A DNA stretch of 64,000 bases from Maridesulfovibrio sp. (lineage in GTDB: Bacteria > Desulfobacterota > Desulfovibrionia > Desulfovibrionales > Desulfovibrionaceae): assembly GCF_963677005.1 (NCBI RefSeq), contig NZ_OY781616.1, forward strand, positions 3,830,501 to 3,894,500, in the 5' to 3' direction. Position 1 is the stretch's first letter; each line of letters begins with the position of its first letter. The notes beneath the pieces were generated by a model that searched no databases, was not told the DNA's origin, and saw only the letters and a list, made by a program, of their open reading frames with translations. Positions 27,180 through 36,144 of the stretch are shown in pieces. A program made the translations under genes and the position numbers.

Positions 27180-28203
27180 CTGTTTCCTCTTGATTCATAG
27201 CGGTGAATCTGTCCCACATTTCGGTCAGGAGTTCAGCAAGCCCGTCGCTGTGGAGTGCGGATATGAAAAATATTTTATGTCCTGCTGCGGCTGCCTTGGC
27301 CTTCAGATCGGACAGGTCTTCTTCCGAGAGCAGGTCTATCTTGTTGATTACCCTGATCTGAGTTTTGGCTGCGAGATCATCGTCGAAAAGACGCAACTCC
27401 TCGTCGAGCATGTTGAATCCCGCAAACGGATCATCCATTCCGAGATCTTCGGCACTCAGGATATGAACCAGAAATCTGGTCCGTTCCACGTGCTTCAGGA
27501 AGCGATGCCCAAGTCCCTGGCCTTCGCTGGCTCCCTCGATGAGTCCGGGGATGTCTGCTATGACCAGCCTTTTCCCGTAATCGTTTTCCACTACGCCGAG
27601 ATTCGGAACAAGTGTGGTGAACGGGTAGGCTGCTATTTTCGGCTTGGCAGCGGAAATTTTGGATATGAATGTGGATTTGCCCGCGTTCGGAAGGCCGAGC
27701 AGACCTACATCGGCAATGATTTTAAGCTGCAGGCGGATGCGTTTTTCCTCTCCGGGAAAACCTTCCTCGGCATAGCGCGGGGTCTGGTTGGTGGAGGATT
27801 TGAAGTGGATGTTTCCACGTCCGCCGTCACCGCCCTTGCAGATGACAACTTCCTTGCCTTCCTCGGTCAGGTCGATAATGAGTTTTTCGGTCCCGTCTTC
27901 GGGATTCACTTCAAAGACGAGAGTTCCCATGGGCAGGTCGATGATCAGGTCGTCCGCAGCCCTGCCGTACTTGTCGCTACCCATGCCGGGCTGGCCGTTC
28001 TTGGCTTCGTAGACTCTTTTCAGGCGGAAGTCGTACAGGGTCAGAAGTTTGGGACTGGCCCGAAAAACAAGGCTTCCGCCCCTTCCTCCGTCCCCGCCGC
28101 TGGGGCCGCCCTTGGGGATGAACCGCTCTCTGCGGAAGGCTACACAGCCGTTTCCGCCTTTGCCGGAGCGGACAGTTATTGTTGCTTCGTCTATGAATCT
28201 CAT
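27154..28203 (-). CDS. obg: GTPase Obg/CgtA
   Basis: This 349-residue ribosome-associated GTPase has the glycine-rich Obg fold at residues 1-158 (GKGGNGCVAFRRE, GGDGGRGGSLVFRA). The G domain carries GLPNAGKSTF, YPFTTLVPNLG, DIPGLIEGASEGQGLG and NKID. Obg links 50S subunit assembly to nucleotide levels. The C-terminal OCT domain of some family members is absent; the protein ends shortly after the G domain. It lies downstream of rplU and rpmA with a hairpin in between. Confidence 0.97.
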   Translation of the reverse strand: MRFIDEATITVRSGKGGNGCVAFRRERFIPKGGPSGGDGGRGGSLVFRASPKLLTLYDFRLKRVYEAKNGQPGMGSDKYGRAADDLIIDLPMGTLVFEVNPEDGTEKLIIDLTEEGKEVVICKGGDGGRGNIHFKSSTNQTPRYAEEGFPGEEKRIRLQLKIIADVGLLGLPNAGKSTFISKISAAKPKIAAYPFTTLVPNLGVVENDYGKRLVIADIPGLIEGASEGQGLGHRFLKHVERTRFLVHILSAEDLGMDDPFAGFNMLDEELRLFDDDLAAKTQIRVINKIDLLSEEDLSDLKAKAAAAGHKIFFISALHSDGLAELLTEMWDRFTAMNQEETDEQDREQD

Positions 28204-28526
28204 AAATATGTTACCTTTCTGCCTCCGGCATCCTCGCAGGGGCTGTTAAATGCTTGCCGGGCGCATTTAATTATATCGCCTCCGGCTGAAGGGAATTCAT
28301 TCCCCGATTCTTATTCCGATTTACAGCTTAAGGACAGCGCCTTTCGGAACAGCTTATAAAATGTTCCTGTATGGTGCAGGAAATGAGCAGGGGCCACATA
28401 TCAAACCGGGCCTGTTCTGGGCACGGTATATGGATACCGGAAAAAGGACATATGTTCCATACAAGAAAAGGCAGGGGACGCATAATCTATGCGACCCCTG
28501 CCTGTAGAAAAGCTTTCGCCTGATTT
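28204..28526. other. obg-rpmA intergenic region
   Basis: These 320 bases contain an imperfect inverted repeat, 28469-28503 (AGGCAGGGG, CGCAT and their complements), which on the minus strand is followed by TTTTCTTG. It acts as a terminator or attenuator after the two ribosomal protein genes, so obg may have its own promoter here. A CCTCCGGC word near 28222 recalls the extragenic repeats. Confidence 0.6.
28469..28503 (-). terminator. terminator after rpmA
   Basis: The stem is AGGCAGGGG-A-CGCAT with ATGCG-A-CCCCTGCCT, loop AATCT, followed on the minus strand by TTTTCTTG. Confidence 0.85.
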
Positions 28527-28796
28527 CTAGGCTTCTGCAGGAACGATGTTTACTCTGGTCTTCACGCGGTTTTTGCGGATGTACTTTTCGTACTCCACAG
28601 TACCGTCAACGAGAGCGAACAAGGTCCAGTCTTTACCGGTACCTACGTTTTTGCCGGGATGGATTTTGGTTCCAACCTGGCGAACAAGGATATTCCCTGC
28701 AAGAACTTCCTGGCCGCCGAAGCGTTTTACGCCACGTCTTTGGGCGTTACTGTCGCGACCGTTTTTAGAGCTTCCGCCCGCTTTCTTATGAGCCAT
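28527..28796 (-). CDS. rpmA: 50S ribosomal protein L27
   Basis: This 89-residue L27 starts [20 protein letters not shown], the conserved N-terminal tail that reaches the peptidyl transferase centre. The core [19 protein letters not shown] follows. No N-terminal cleavable extension of the Firmicutes type is present. It is preceded by rplU with 33 bases between, the usual order. Confidence 0.99.
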   Translation of the reverse strand: MAHKKAGGSSKNGRDSNAQRRGVKRFGGQEVLAGNILVRQVGTKIHPGKNVGTGKDWTLFALVDGTVEYEKYIRKNRVKTRVNIVPAEA

Positions 28797-28829
28797 TGTG
28801 AGCCTCCTTAGCTGCTTCTGTCGTCAAGC

Positions 28830-29141
28830 TTAAGCCTGGATGGCTTCAACCTTGATTCTGGTGTAGTCCTGACGATGACCCTGTTTTACCTGAGAGTCTT
28901 TCCTGCGTCTTTTCTTGAACACGATGATCTTTTTGTCACGTCCGTGTTCAACAACGGAGCAGGAAACTTTAGCGCCGTCTACATAAGGAGCGCCGATTTT
29001 AACGTCTTCGCCTTCACCGATGAGAAGAATTTTATCCAGATCGACTTTGGTGCCTGCTTCAGCGTCCATTTTCTGGACATTGAGTTCCAGACCTTCTTCA
29101 ACGCGGAACTGCTTGCCGCCAGTCTCAATTATTGCATACAT
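28830..29141 (-). CDS. rplU: 50S ribosomal protein L21
   Basis: This 103-residue L21 starts MYAIIETGGKQFRVEEG and ends with the signature KIIVFKKRRRKDSQVKQGHRQ, followed by YTRIKVEAI. It binds 23S rRNA in the large subunit and is first in the rplU-rpmA operon. A good ribosome site (GGAGG) precedes the ATG. Confidence 0.99.
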   Translation of the reverse strand: MYAIIETGGKQFRVEEGLELNVQKMDAEAGTKVDLDKILLIGEGEDVKIGAPYVDGAKVSCSVVEHGRDKKIIVFKKRRRKDSQVKQGHRQDYTRIKVEAIQA

Positions 29142-29173
29142 ATTTGCTTACCTCCGTCACGTAAGAGAGGGGA

Positions 29174-29202
29174 AGATATTCGTATCCGGGGGCAAAAGTC
29201 AA
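29174..29202 (-). promoter_or_regulatory. candidate rplU promoter
   Basis: On the minus strand TTGACT (29202-29197), 17 bases, then ATATCT (29179-29174), about 35 bases upstream of the rplU start. Confidence 0.5.
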
Positions 29203-29210
29203 GTGGGTAA

Positions 29211-32200
29211 TCAAACTTTTTTTGCGGAATCAGCCATACGGTCCGATGCCCGGAGAACGTGAGCCCCATTATCTGTATTGTTGTTTCTGATTACAGGGCA
29301 GTTGCGGCCCATGCATTCCTTGTTTGTTTTCATTTGATCACACAGTATAGGCTCATCAGCCTTCAGGCGCAAGCCCAACACTTCCTGTGATATCCGTGCG
29401 GCGGCTCTAAGGGCCAGCCATGAATCCCGCTGGCAGCAGCGGGCCGCTTCCAGTGCGGAAATATCCTGTAGAGCCTCAAGGGTTCCCTTTTGAACCACGG
29501 ATCTTTTTTCCGCGGTATAGGGTGTTGCCTCCATAATGGCGCTCATTGCCGCGCCCACACCTATAGCCGCGCCGCAGACCCCCATGAATCCGCAGAAACC
29601 ACCCGCTATTTTAGCCCCGCGGGAGATGGCCGTGTCGATGACGCTGTCGTCAACATCGCCGCCGCTGTTGCGGTAGGCCGTAACGATGATTCCCGGCACC
29701 AGCGCGTGGTGTTCCGGTCCGTGCATCGGGATGGCCGGATGGCTGCGTATTTTCTTCAGCAGGGCGATCATGTCCTTTTCCGTGCTGTTTTTAAGCAGGT
29801 GCGGCATGACCTCCATGCCGTCTTCGCTGTGGCAGGCATCGCAGACGAAATGACCGTTGGCACAGTGGGCGTTGGCTTCAAACTCACGCCCGCAGAATAC
29901 ACAGGTCATTTTTCTGTACCGGGTGAGGTAGTTGATGGGCGCGCCGCAGACCATGCAGTCCGAGGTGTTTTTCAACGCGGACATACCCTTGCGCGCATTT
30001 GTTCTTCCGGGGCCCGGTGCATGCGGTTTTTCCTGCGCATCAAAGGCAGCCGGTGTCGGGCAGCAGGATACGCCGATATCGACATTTTCCACTGCGCCGT
30101 CACTGCCGATGATGAAAATCTGATCTCCCAGCAGGTCGGCTTCGTTTTTGGCAAGTTCGGCTATGGTACCGGGAATGAGCATTTTCCCGCCGGACATCAC
30201 TGCGGTTTCAAGCGGACCCCGGAACACGGCTTTTACGGTATCTTCTTCAACCGGTTTGAAAGCCCGGAAAGTGAGCGAAAAAAAGTCGTGCCCGGCCACC
30301 GTGCGGTAGGGGAACCTTTTAATGATGGAGATTGATCCGAATCCGGCCTCTTCGAGCAGCCCGACAAGGTTTTTCTGGGTCTGGGCTCCGGCTATGCACT
30401 CCCCGTGCAGGGTGTCGTCATTGCGTATTTCCGGGCCCGGTTCGGTTTCGCAGACCACGTCGGATACGGTCAGTCTGCCGCCGGGCTTGAGCACGCGGAA
30501 CATTTCAGCGAAGGTCCTGCGTTTGTCCGCGGAAAGGTTGAGCACGCAGTTGGAAAGGAGCAGATCGGCGCAGTCGTCTTCCAGCGGAAGCTCTTCCAGA
30601 TAACCCTTGCGGAACTCCATGTTGTCGAATCCGAGCTTTTCCGCCACCGCCTTTTGTCCCTTGCGGGCGTGTTCGAGCATGGGATCAAGCATGTCCACAC
30701 CGGTGACTTTGCCCTTAGATCCGGTCATTTTAGCGGCAATGAAACATTCTATTCCGCGTCCGCTGCCGAGGTCCACGACATGTTCGCCGGAGCCGATATC
30801 CGCATCCATGACCGGGGAGCCGCATCCGTAGCCGCGAAAGCGGAATTCCTCCGGGATGTGCTGCATGATCCCCGGATCGTAGCAGGCCGGATTAAGGATA
30901 TCCTCTTTGGCGGTTTCAGCGGCTTCGGTGTAAAAGTCCTTTACAATGGACAGGCTGTCCTTCCCGGCAACGGCCAGCAGACAGTTGGTGTGGGTCAGGG
31001 ATACCGGGCCGTGGCCGTGGCATTTATCCAGCCTGTCTCCCATCTTGAGCAGCAGACGGGCTGAATCGTGCTTGCGCGATTGCGCGGCTTTTTCCGTAAT
31101 CAGCTGCAGCGCGGTCAATTCGTGGAGCTTAAGATACGGATCATCGCCGATAAAAGTCGAATTGCGCATGTAGCTGTGGTCGGTGTCGCCGCCTCCGTGG
31201 AAAAATCTGAAGGGGCTCTGCATGGAAGTGCAGCTTGCGGACCGCAGCTGATCAAGCACCGGGCTCTGTTTCCACGCCTTTTCCAGTGTTTGCGGAACAG
31301 GGGTGGCCAGATCCTCCATGCCGACCATGGCTGCGGAAGGATAAAGCTTTCCATCCGGGCCGACCGCCAGTGATTCCCATCCGGCAGTGGACCCGTCATG
31401 GACTGTTCCGCAGGGCGAAAATATCATGTCCTTGACTGCTTCAATGTTATCCACGGTGACGCCGAGCCTTTCCCCGGCATCTTTTGCCTTCAGAAGGTGC
31501 GGGTAGATTTCCTCCGGGCTGACGAACTGTTCCGGCTCGCCTCGGCCGCGCACGAAATACCACATGAAGTGGACATTAGAGGCTCCTGTTTCAGCTGCGA
31601 ATTTGACAACGTCCCGCATCTCCCTGAAATTATCCCTGGTAACACACATGGAGATGGTGAAGGGGATACCCTGTGATGCAAGCCAGCCCAGTGAGTCCCT
31701 GACTGCTTCAAACATTCCCGCGCCCCTGATCCGGTCATGGGATTGTCCTATGCCGTCTACACTGATCTGCAGATGCAGCCTGTCGAAATCGTATCCGCTC
31801 TGCGCAAAGACCTTACGCACGGCCAGTCCGTTGGTCAGCACGGCTACGTGGCAGCCTTCAATTTTTTGCAGTTCGGTGATGATTTGAGGAGTGCCTTTGT
31901 GGACCAGCGGTTCCCCGCCCGTAAGGGCGAAAAGTCTGCATCCAAGTTCCGCAGCCTGTTTTGCCAGTTCAAGAACGCGGGCGGTGGGAAGTTCCCTTTT
32001 TGCCTGCGGGGAGGAAGAAAAAAGGCAGTGGCTGCAACTCATGTTGCAGTTGTCGGTTAGGTGGAACCACAGTTCGCGCAGGGTTTCGGTTTTCAGCAGT
32101 TCTGCCCGTCCCGGATATGTCTTTTCGTCCGCATCGGGCAGGCGCAGCAGAAAACGTCTGTCTTCCATCGAAAGGCTGCTGTCAGGGCTGTTTGCGATCC

Positions 32201-32345
32201 GGCACAGGATTTCATCCCCGGCGGGGGTGGGCACAAACCAGTCGGGAGATTCGGCTCTCAGGTAGACAGGCTGGTCGTTGTGGACGATACGGGTCCATTC
32301 GGCGATATCAAAGGGCAATTCCTGATCTCCTTGAAAAAATTTCAT
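29211..32345 (-). CDS. radical SAM / methyltransferase / DUF5714 three-domain fusion
   Basis: This is a 1044-residue cytoplasmic protein. Residues about 88-400 are a radical SAM domain with CNMSCSHC (Cys100, 104, 107) and LFALTGGEPLVHKG. Residues about 490-690 form a class I methyltransferase similar to arsenite methyltransferase ArsM (YGCGSPVMD, VVDLGSGRGIECFIAAKMTG, GVDMLDPML, LLLSNCVLNL). A linker precedes a C-terminal DUF5714-type cysteine region (SDCMVCGAPI, MTCVFCGREFEA, FVCDACHSEDG, then GGFCGFMGVCGAAIGVGAA and CDQMKTNKECMGRNCPVI). It probably methylates or rearranges an unknown substrate in several SAM-dependent steps. It stands alone between the spe terminator and rplU. Arsenic or cofactor chemistry is a guess. 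Confidence 0.85.
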   Translation of the reverse strand: MKFFQGDQELPFDIAEWTRIVHNDQPVYLRAESPDWFVPTPAGDEILCRIANSPDSSLSMEDRRFLLRLPDADEKTYPGRAELLKTETLRELWFHLTDNCNMSCSHCLFSSSPQAKRELPTARVLELAKQAAELGCRLFALTGGEPLVHKGTPQIITELQKIEGCHVAVLTNGLAVRKVFAQSGYDFDRLHLQISVDGIGQSHDRIRGAGMFEAVRDSLGWLASQGIPFTISMCVTRDNFREMRDVVKFAAETGASNVHFMWYFVRGRGEPEQFVSPEEIYPHLLKAKDAGERLGVTVDNIEAVKDMIFSPCGTVHDGSTAGWESLAVGPDGKLYPSAAMVGMEDLATPVPQTLEKAWKQSPVLDQLRSASCTSMQSPFRFFHGGGDTDHSYMRNSTFIGDDPYLKLHELTALQLITEKAAQSRKHDSARLLLKMGDRLDKCHGHGPVSLTHTNCLLAVAGKDSLSIVKDFYTEAAETAKEDILNPACYDPGIMQHIPEEFRFRGYGCGSPVMDADIGSGEHVVDLGSGRGIECFIAAKMTGSKGKVTGVDMLDPMLEHARKGQKAVAEKLGFDNMEFRKGYLEELPLEDDCADLLLSNCVLNLSADKRRTFAEMFRVLKPGGRLTVSDVVCETEPGPEIRNDDTLHGECIAGAQTQKNLVGLLEEAGFGSISIIKRFPYRTVAGHDFFSLTFRAFKPVEEDTVKAVFRGPLETAVMSGGKMLIPGTIAELAKNEADLLGDQIFIIGSDGAVENVDIGVSCCPTPAAFDAQEKPHAPGPGRTNARKGMSALKNTSDCMVCGAPINYLTRYRKMTCVFCGREFEANAHCANGHFVCDACHSEDGMEVMPHLLKNSTEKDMIALLKKIRSHPAIPMHGPEHHALVPGIIVTAYRNSGGDVDDSVIDTAISRGAKIAGGFCGFMGVCGAAIGVGAAMSAIMEATPYTAEKRSVVQKGTLEALQDISALEAARCCQRDSWLALRAAARISQEVLGLRLKADEPILCDQMKTNKECMGRNCPVIRNNNTDNGAHVLRASDRMADSAKKV

Positions 32346-32393
32346 TACAGGCAGGGGCCGGCATCAGATGAACATATACATGCTGCGCGAAAA

Positions 32394-32426
32394 ACCGCCC
32401 GGTATAAATATTTCCTGCCGGGCGGT
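32394..32426 (-). terminator. terminator of the polyamine operon
   Basis: The stem is ACCGCCCGG with CCGGGCGGT and the loop about 15 bases. On the minus strand it is followed by TTTTTCG, between speB and the radical SAM fusion gene. Confidence 0.85.
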
Positions 32427-32613
32427 GTGGAAAGCCGATTGCATCGGGCAGCTGATGAAATAATTGGCCCACGGTTTCACCGACTACTAGCATCTACTGT
32501 TATCCGGCTCAACCTTATCGGTAATTGACCATGTAATGGAACAGTGGAGACCGGGCAGGTGTATCCGGCCCACGTCGGCGGAATCGGTGAATTCCTGTTT
32601 GGCGGAGTAGAAT

Positions 32614-33492
32614 CTACAGCTTCTCGCCTTTCCTTCCATGCTCCACGCAATGACCGATCAGTTCGTAAGCCAACTGTGTTGCAGCGAAATCCGAGGCATG
32701 GTCGCCCGCCTGCGGGGCGAGTTCTACCACGTCAGCACCGATTATGTGCCGCCCCATTATTGCTTTTTCCATGAGCGTAAGCGCGTCGTGCCAGAGAATT
32801 CCGCCGGGAACGGGGGTGCCGGTGGCCCTGATTACCGAGGGATCAAGACCGTCCACATCAAAGGAAATGTATATTTTTTCCGGAAAATCGTCCGGGAGCA
32901 GTTTTTCAGGAATTCCGCTGAGATAAAGTTCGCGGGCATCTATATGCTTAACAAGGTTGCTGCCCATGCGGAATTCGGCTTCTTCCACGCACAAGGCCCG
33001 GACACCCAACTGAAAGACCGGAAGCTCAAGATCGTCCACTGCCCGGCGCATTACGCACGCATGGCTCAGCGGGTTGCCTTCGTAGCTTGGGCGCAGGTCC
33101 GCATGAGCATCGAACTGGACTATGCCGAAAGTGCCGTATGCTTTTTTCAAGGCCCTGAGCGCGCCAAGCGTAACCGTGTGCTCACCCCCGATAACGAACG
33201 GAGCGGCACCGCATTCCAGCGCATAGCTCACAGCGGATTCTATCTCTGCAAGTGCGGTCTCGGTGTTGTCGGAGCAGTTCACAGCCGGGGCGGTATATAA
33301 ACCGGCCTCTCCGGGGCATGATCTGCCGTTCCAGAGCTCCAGCTGTGTGGAGGCTTCCAGTATTGCAGCAGGTCCGGCGGCAGTGCCTCCTCCGTATGAA
33401 ACCGAACTCTCCAGCGGCGCGGGAATAACGTGCACAACGGCTGTTTCCGGGGCGCAGTTGGGAATTTCGCCGGCAAGAAAATGATTATTCAT
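32614..33492 (-). CDS. speB: agmatinase
   Basis: This 292-residue ureohydrolase converts agmatine to putrescine and urea. It has the binuclear Mn ligands in GGEHTVTLG, QFDAHADLR and SFDVDGLDPS. AAGGA lies six bases before the ATG. It follows nspC after 261 bases that are filled by extragenic repeats, but stays in line with the operon. With SpeA it supplies putrescine to the carboxyspermidine pathway. Confidence 0.93.
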   Translation of the reverse strand: MNNHFLAGEIPNCAPETAVVHVIPAPLESSVSYGGGTAAGPAAILEASTQLELWNGRSCPGEAGLYTAPAVNCSDNTETALAEIESAVSYALECGAAPFVIGGEHTVTLGALRALKKAYGTFGIVQFDAHADLRPSYEGNPLSHACVMRRAVDDLELPVFQLGVRALCVEEAEFRMGSNLVKHIDARELYLSGIPEKLLPDDFPEKIYISFDVDGLDPSVIRATGTPVPGGILWHDALTLMEKAIMGRHIIGADVVELAPQAGDHASDFAATQLAYELIGHCVEHGRKGEKL

Positions 33493-33528
33493 GGTCAGTC
33501 CTTATTATACGGATGGCGGTAGAAGAAG

Positions 33529-33614
33529 GCCTTCGGCGACCCTGCCGGGGGCCTCAAACCCTTTTGCAAAAGGGTTTGAGAATCCCAAAACCTTTTATTG
33601 GGGCTTAGCCGTTT
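33529..33614. repeat. extragenic repeat, copy 2
   Basis: This is the same element as 2969-3055. The central 28-bp CTCAAACCCTTTTG/CAAAAGGGTTTGAG is a perfect palindrome (33553-33580), framed by GCCTTCGGCG-CCCTGCCGGGGGCC and GAATCCCAAAACC. Paired base changes in the hairpin compared with copy 1 (CTTAAACC versus CTCAAACC, with GGTTTAAG versus GGTTTGAG) preserve the stem, so the structure is under selection. Confidence 0.85.
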
Positions 33615-33694
33615 CATATGCCAATCCAGCATAATTATGAAACGAATTTTTTATATTTTAAACTTATCAGGGATGTGGAGAGCAGAGATGGATT

Positions 33695-33753
33695 ATCCCC
33701 TTTGGCCGCCGGAGGCGAAACCAAATCCCCGAACGCGCGAAGCGCATCAAACC
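33695..33753. repeat. extragenic repeat, half-element copy 4, inverted
   Basis: CCCCTTTGGCCGCCGGAGGC ... GCGCGAAGCGCATC is the reverse complement of the element at 14940-14990. It ends directly at the nspC stop codon. Confidence 0.75.
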
Positions 33754-34917
33754 TCAAGACAAACGATTCCTGAAATCCTCGTAGCCGAATTCACGGACAA
33801 CACGGGTGCCGTCTTTTGAATTGTGCAGGGCTATGGAGGGCAGCTGGATGCCGTTGAATGTATTGGTTTTGACCATGGAATAGATCGCCATGTCGGTGAA
33901 TACTATGCGATCCCCGGCTTTGAGCGGGGAGTCGAAGGAATATTCTCCGGCAACGTCCCCGGCCAGACAGGAGGGGCCGCCTATGCGGCAGGTCCATGGT
34001 TTTACACCCGCTTCCGCCGAGCCGACAATGTGCGGCCTGTAGGGCATTTCAATAACGTCGGGCATGTGGCAGGGCACTGCGGAATCCATGATGACCAGCG
34101 GCATGTCCGCCATGGTTACATCGAGGACCGAGGCCACGAGGAAACCGCTGTTCAGGGCTACTGCTTCGCCGGGCTCCAGATAGACTTCAACATCCCATTT
34201 TTCTTTGAAACGGGTGATGATCCTTACGAGGAGATCAAGGTCGTATCCGGGCCGGGTGATGTGGTGCCCGCCTCCGAAATTGACGTAACGCATGCGCGGC
34301 AGCACGTCCGAAAAATTCTTTTCCACGGCGGCTACGGTGCGTTCCAGACAGTCGGCGTCCTGTTCGCAGAGATTGTGCCAGTGCAGACCTGTTACACCGT
34401 CCAGATTATCGGAATTGAAATGGGCTCTGCGGATGCCGAGCCTTGACCCCGGCGAGCAGGGATCGTAGATGGGCACCGCGCCTTCGGAGTGTTCCGGATT
34501 TATGCGCAGGGCTATTTCTATTTCCCGTCCGGTCCTGTGTGTGTAGTCGCGGATGACCGGACGGAACCTGTCCAGCTGGGCAAAGGAATTGAAGACTATG
34601 TGGTCGCTTGTTTCGCACAGTTCGGCAATGTCGGAGTCCGAGAAGGCGGCTGCAAAGGTATGGACCTCTTTGCCGAATTCCTCGCGTCCGAGTTTCGCTT
34701 CATGGGGGGAGCTTGCGCAGACCCCGTCCAGCCCTGCGGCCAGTTGCGGAAAGGTGCTGAACGCGGCGAAACACTTGAGGGCGAGCAGAATGGAACATCC
34801 CGCCCGCTCTCTTACCGAGGCGAGGACCCCCAGGTTTCTGCCCAGAAGGTCCTCGTCCACTATGAAACACGGTGTTCTGACTTCAAAGGGGTTGAAGCCG
34901 TATTCGTCCTTCTTCAC
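33754..34917 (-). CDS. nspC: carboxynorspermidine/carboxyspermidine decarboxylase
   Basis: This 387-residue fold-III PLP decarboxylase converts carboxyspermidine to spermidine (or carboxynorspermidine to norspermidine). PLP-lysine is Lys48 in LLALKCFAAFS. Further family segments are VNFGGGHHITRPGYD, YLEPGEAVALNSG and GPSCLAGDVAGEY with the second active-site Cys. It starts at a GTG that overlaps the TAG of the upstream dehydrogenase gene by one base, so it is strictly coupled to it. Confidence 0.95.
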   Translation of the reverse strand: MKKDEYGFNPFEVRTPCFIVDEDLLGRNLGVLASVRERAGCSILLALKCFAAFSTFPQLAAGLDGVCASSPHEAKLGREEFGKEVHTFAAAFSDSDIAELCETSDHIVFNSFAQLDRFRPVIRDYTHRTGREIEIALRINPEHSEGAVPIYDPCSPGSRLGIRRAHFNSDNLDGVTGLHWHNLCEQDADCLERTVAAVEKNFSDVLPRMRYVNFGGGHHITRPGYDLDLLVRIITRFKEKWDVEVYLEPGEAVALNSGFLVASVLDVTMADMPLVIMDSAVPCHMPDVIEMPYRPHIVGSAEAGVKPWTCRIGGPSCLAGDVAGEYSFDSPLKAGDRIVFTDMAIYSMVKTNTFNGIQLPSIALHNSKDGTRVVREFGYEDFRNRLS

Positions 34918-36107
34918 TACAGTACCATTTCGTTCCAGGGCAGTCCGTGGGCATTAAGGGCGTCCATGAACGGGTCGGGATCGAACTGTTCCATGTTGAA
35001 CACTCCCTTGCCGGACCATTTGCCGGTGACCATCATCATGGCTCCGATCATGGCCGGAACTCCGGTGGTGTAGGAGATGGCCTGGGAACCGACTTCCTTA
35101 TAGGCATCTTCATGGCTGCAGATGTTGTAGACGTAAAGTTTCTTTTCCTTGCCATCCTTCAGGCCCTTCATGACGTTGCCGATGCAGGTGCGGCCCTTGG
35201 TCAGCGGACCGAGGGAGCCGGGTTCGGGCAGCACGGCCTTGAGGAACTGCAGGGGCTGAATTTTCTGCCCGTTGTAGTCGATCGGTTCAATGGAGGTCAT
35301 GCCGATATTTTCAAGCACCTTCAGGTGGGTGAGGTACTGCTCGGAAAAGGTCATCCAGAACCGGGCGCGTTTGAGTCCCTTGATGTTGATCGCCAGGGAT
35401 TCAAGCTCCTCGTGGTACATGAGGTAGCATTTTTTTTTGCCGATGCCTTCGGGGAAGCTGTAGTCCATGGACCATGACAGGGGATCGGTTTCCACCCATT
35501 CCCCGCGTTCCCAGTAACGGCCGCGCTGGGTTATTTCACGGATGTTGATTTCCGGGTTGAAGTTGGTGGCGAAGGCCTGTCCGTGGTCACCGGCATTGCA
35601 GTCGATGATGTCCAGTTCGTGTATTTCATCGAAGTGGTGCTTCATGGCGTGGGCGGCGAACACGTTGGTCACGCCCGGATCGAAACCGGAACCGAGCAGG
35701 GCCATGAGTCCTGCTTCCTTGAATTTATCCTGATAGGCCCACTGCCATTTGTATTCGAACTTGGCTTCTTCCGGCGGTTCGTAGTTGGCGGTGTCGAGAT
35801 AGTTCACGCCGACTTCGAGACAGGCGTCCATGAGCGAAAGATCCTGATAGGGAAGGGCCAGGTTGACCAGCAGGTCGGGTTTGATCCTGTTCAGGAGTTC
35901 CACGGTTTCGCGGACGTTGTCGGCATCAATTTTATATGTGGGTACATCGACGCCGGTGCGTTCCTTTACGGATGCGGCAATGGCGTCGCATTTTTCCTTC
36001 GTGCGGCTGGCCAGGTGTATTTCAGTGAACACTTCGGGAAGCTGGGCGCACTTGTGCACTCCTACGCTTCCGACTCCTCCGGCACCTATGATCAGAACTT
36101 TGGACAT
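34917..36107 (-). CDS. carboxynorspermidine/carboxyspermidine dehydrogenase
   Basis: This 396-residue NADPH-dependent enzyme of the saccharopine dehydrogenase superfamily condenses aspartate semialdehyde with putrescine (or diaminopropane). It shows VLIIGAGGVGSVGVHKCAQ at the N-terminus, NYLDTANYEPPEEAKF and LMALLGSGFDPGVTNVFAAH. The start ATG 36107 has GAGGA seven bases upstream; an upstream extension to 36155 lacks a site and overlaps speA. It is the second gene of speA-CASDH-nspC-speB. Confidence 0.94.
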   Translation of the reverse strand: MSKVLIIGAGGVGSVGVHKCAQLPEVFTEIHLASRTKEKCDAIAASVKERTGVDVPTYKIDADNVRETVELLNRIKPDLLVNLALPYQDLSLMDACLEVGVNYLDTANYEPPEEAKFEYKWQWAYQDKFKEAGLMALLGSGFDPGVTNVFAAHAMKHHFDEIHELDIIDCNAGDHGQAFATNFNPEINIREITQRGRYWERGEWVETDPLSWSMDYSFPEGIGKKKCYLMYHEELESLAINIKGLKRARFWMTFSEQYLTHLKVLENIGMTSIEPIDYNGQKIQPLQFLKAVLPEPGSLGPLTKGRTCIGNVMKGLKDGKEKKLYVYNICSHEDAYKEVGSQAISYTTGVPAMIGAMMMVTGKWSGKGVFNMEQFDPDPFMDALNAHGLPWNEMVL

Positions 36108-36144
36108 GTTTTCATCCTCATATCCCCGAATGGGTAGGGGCGTT

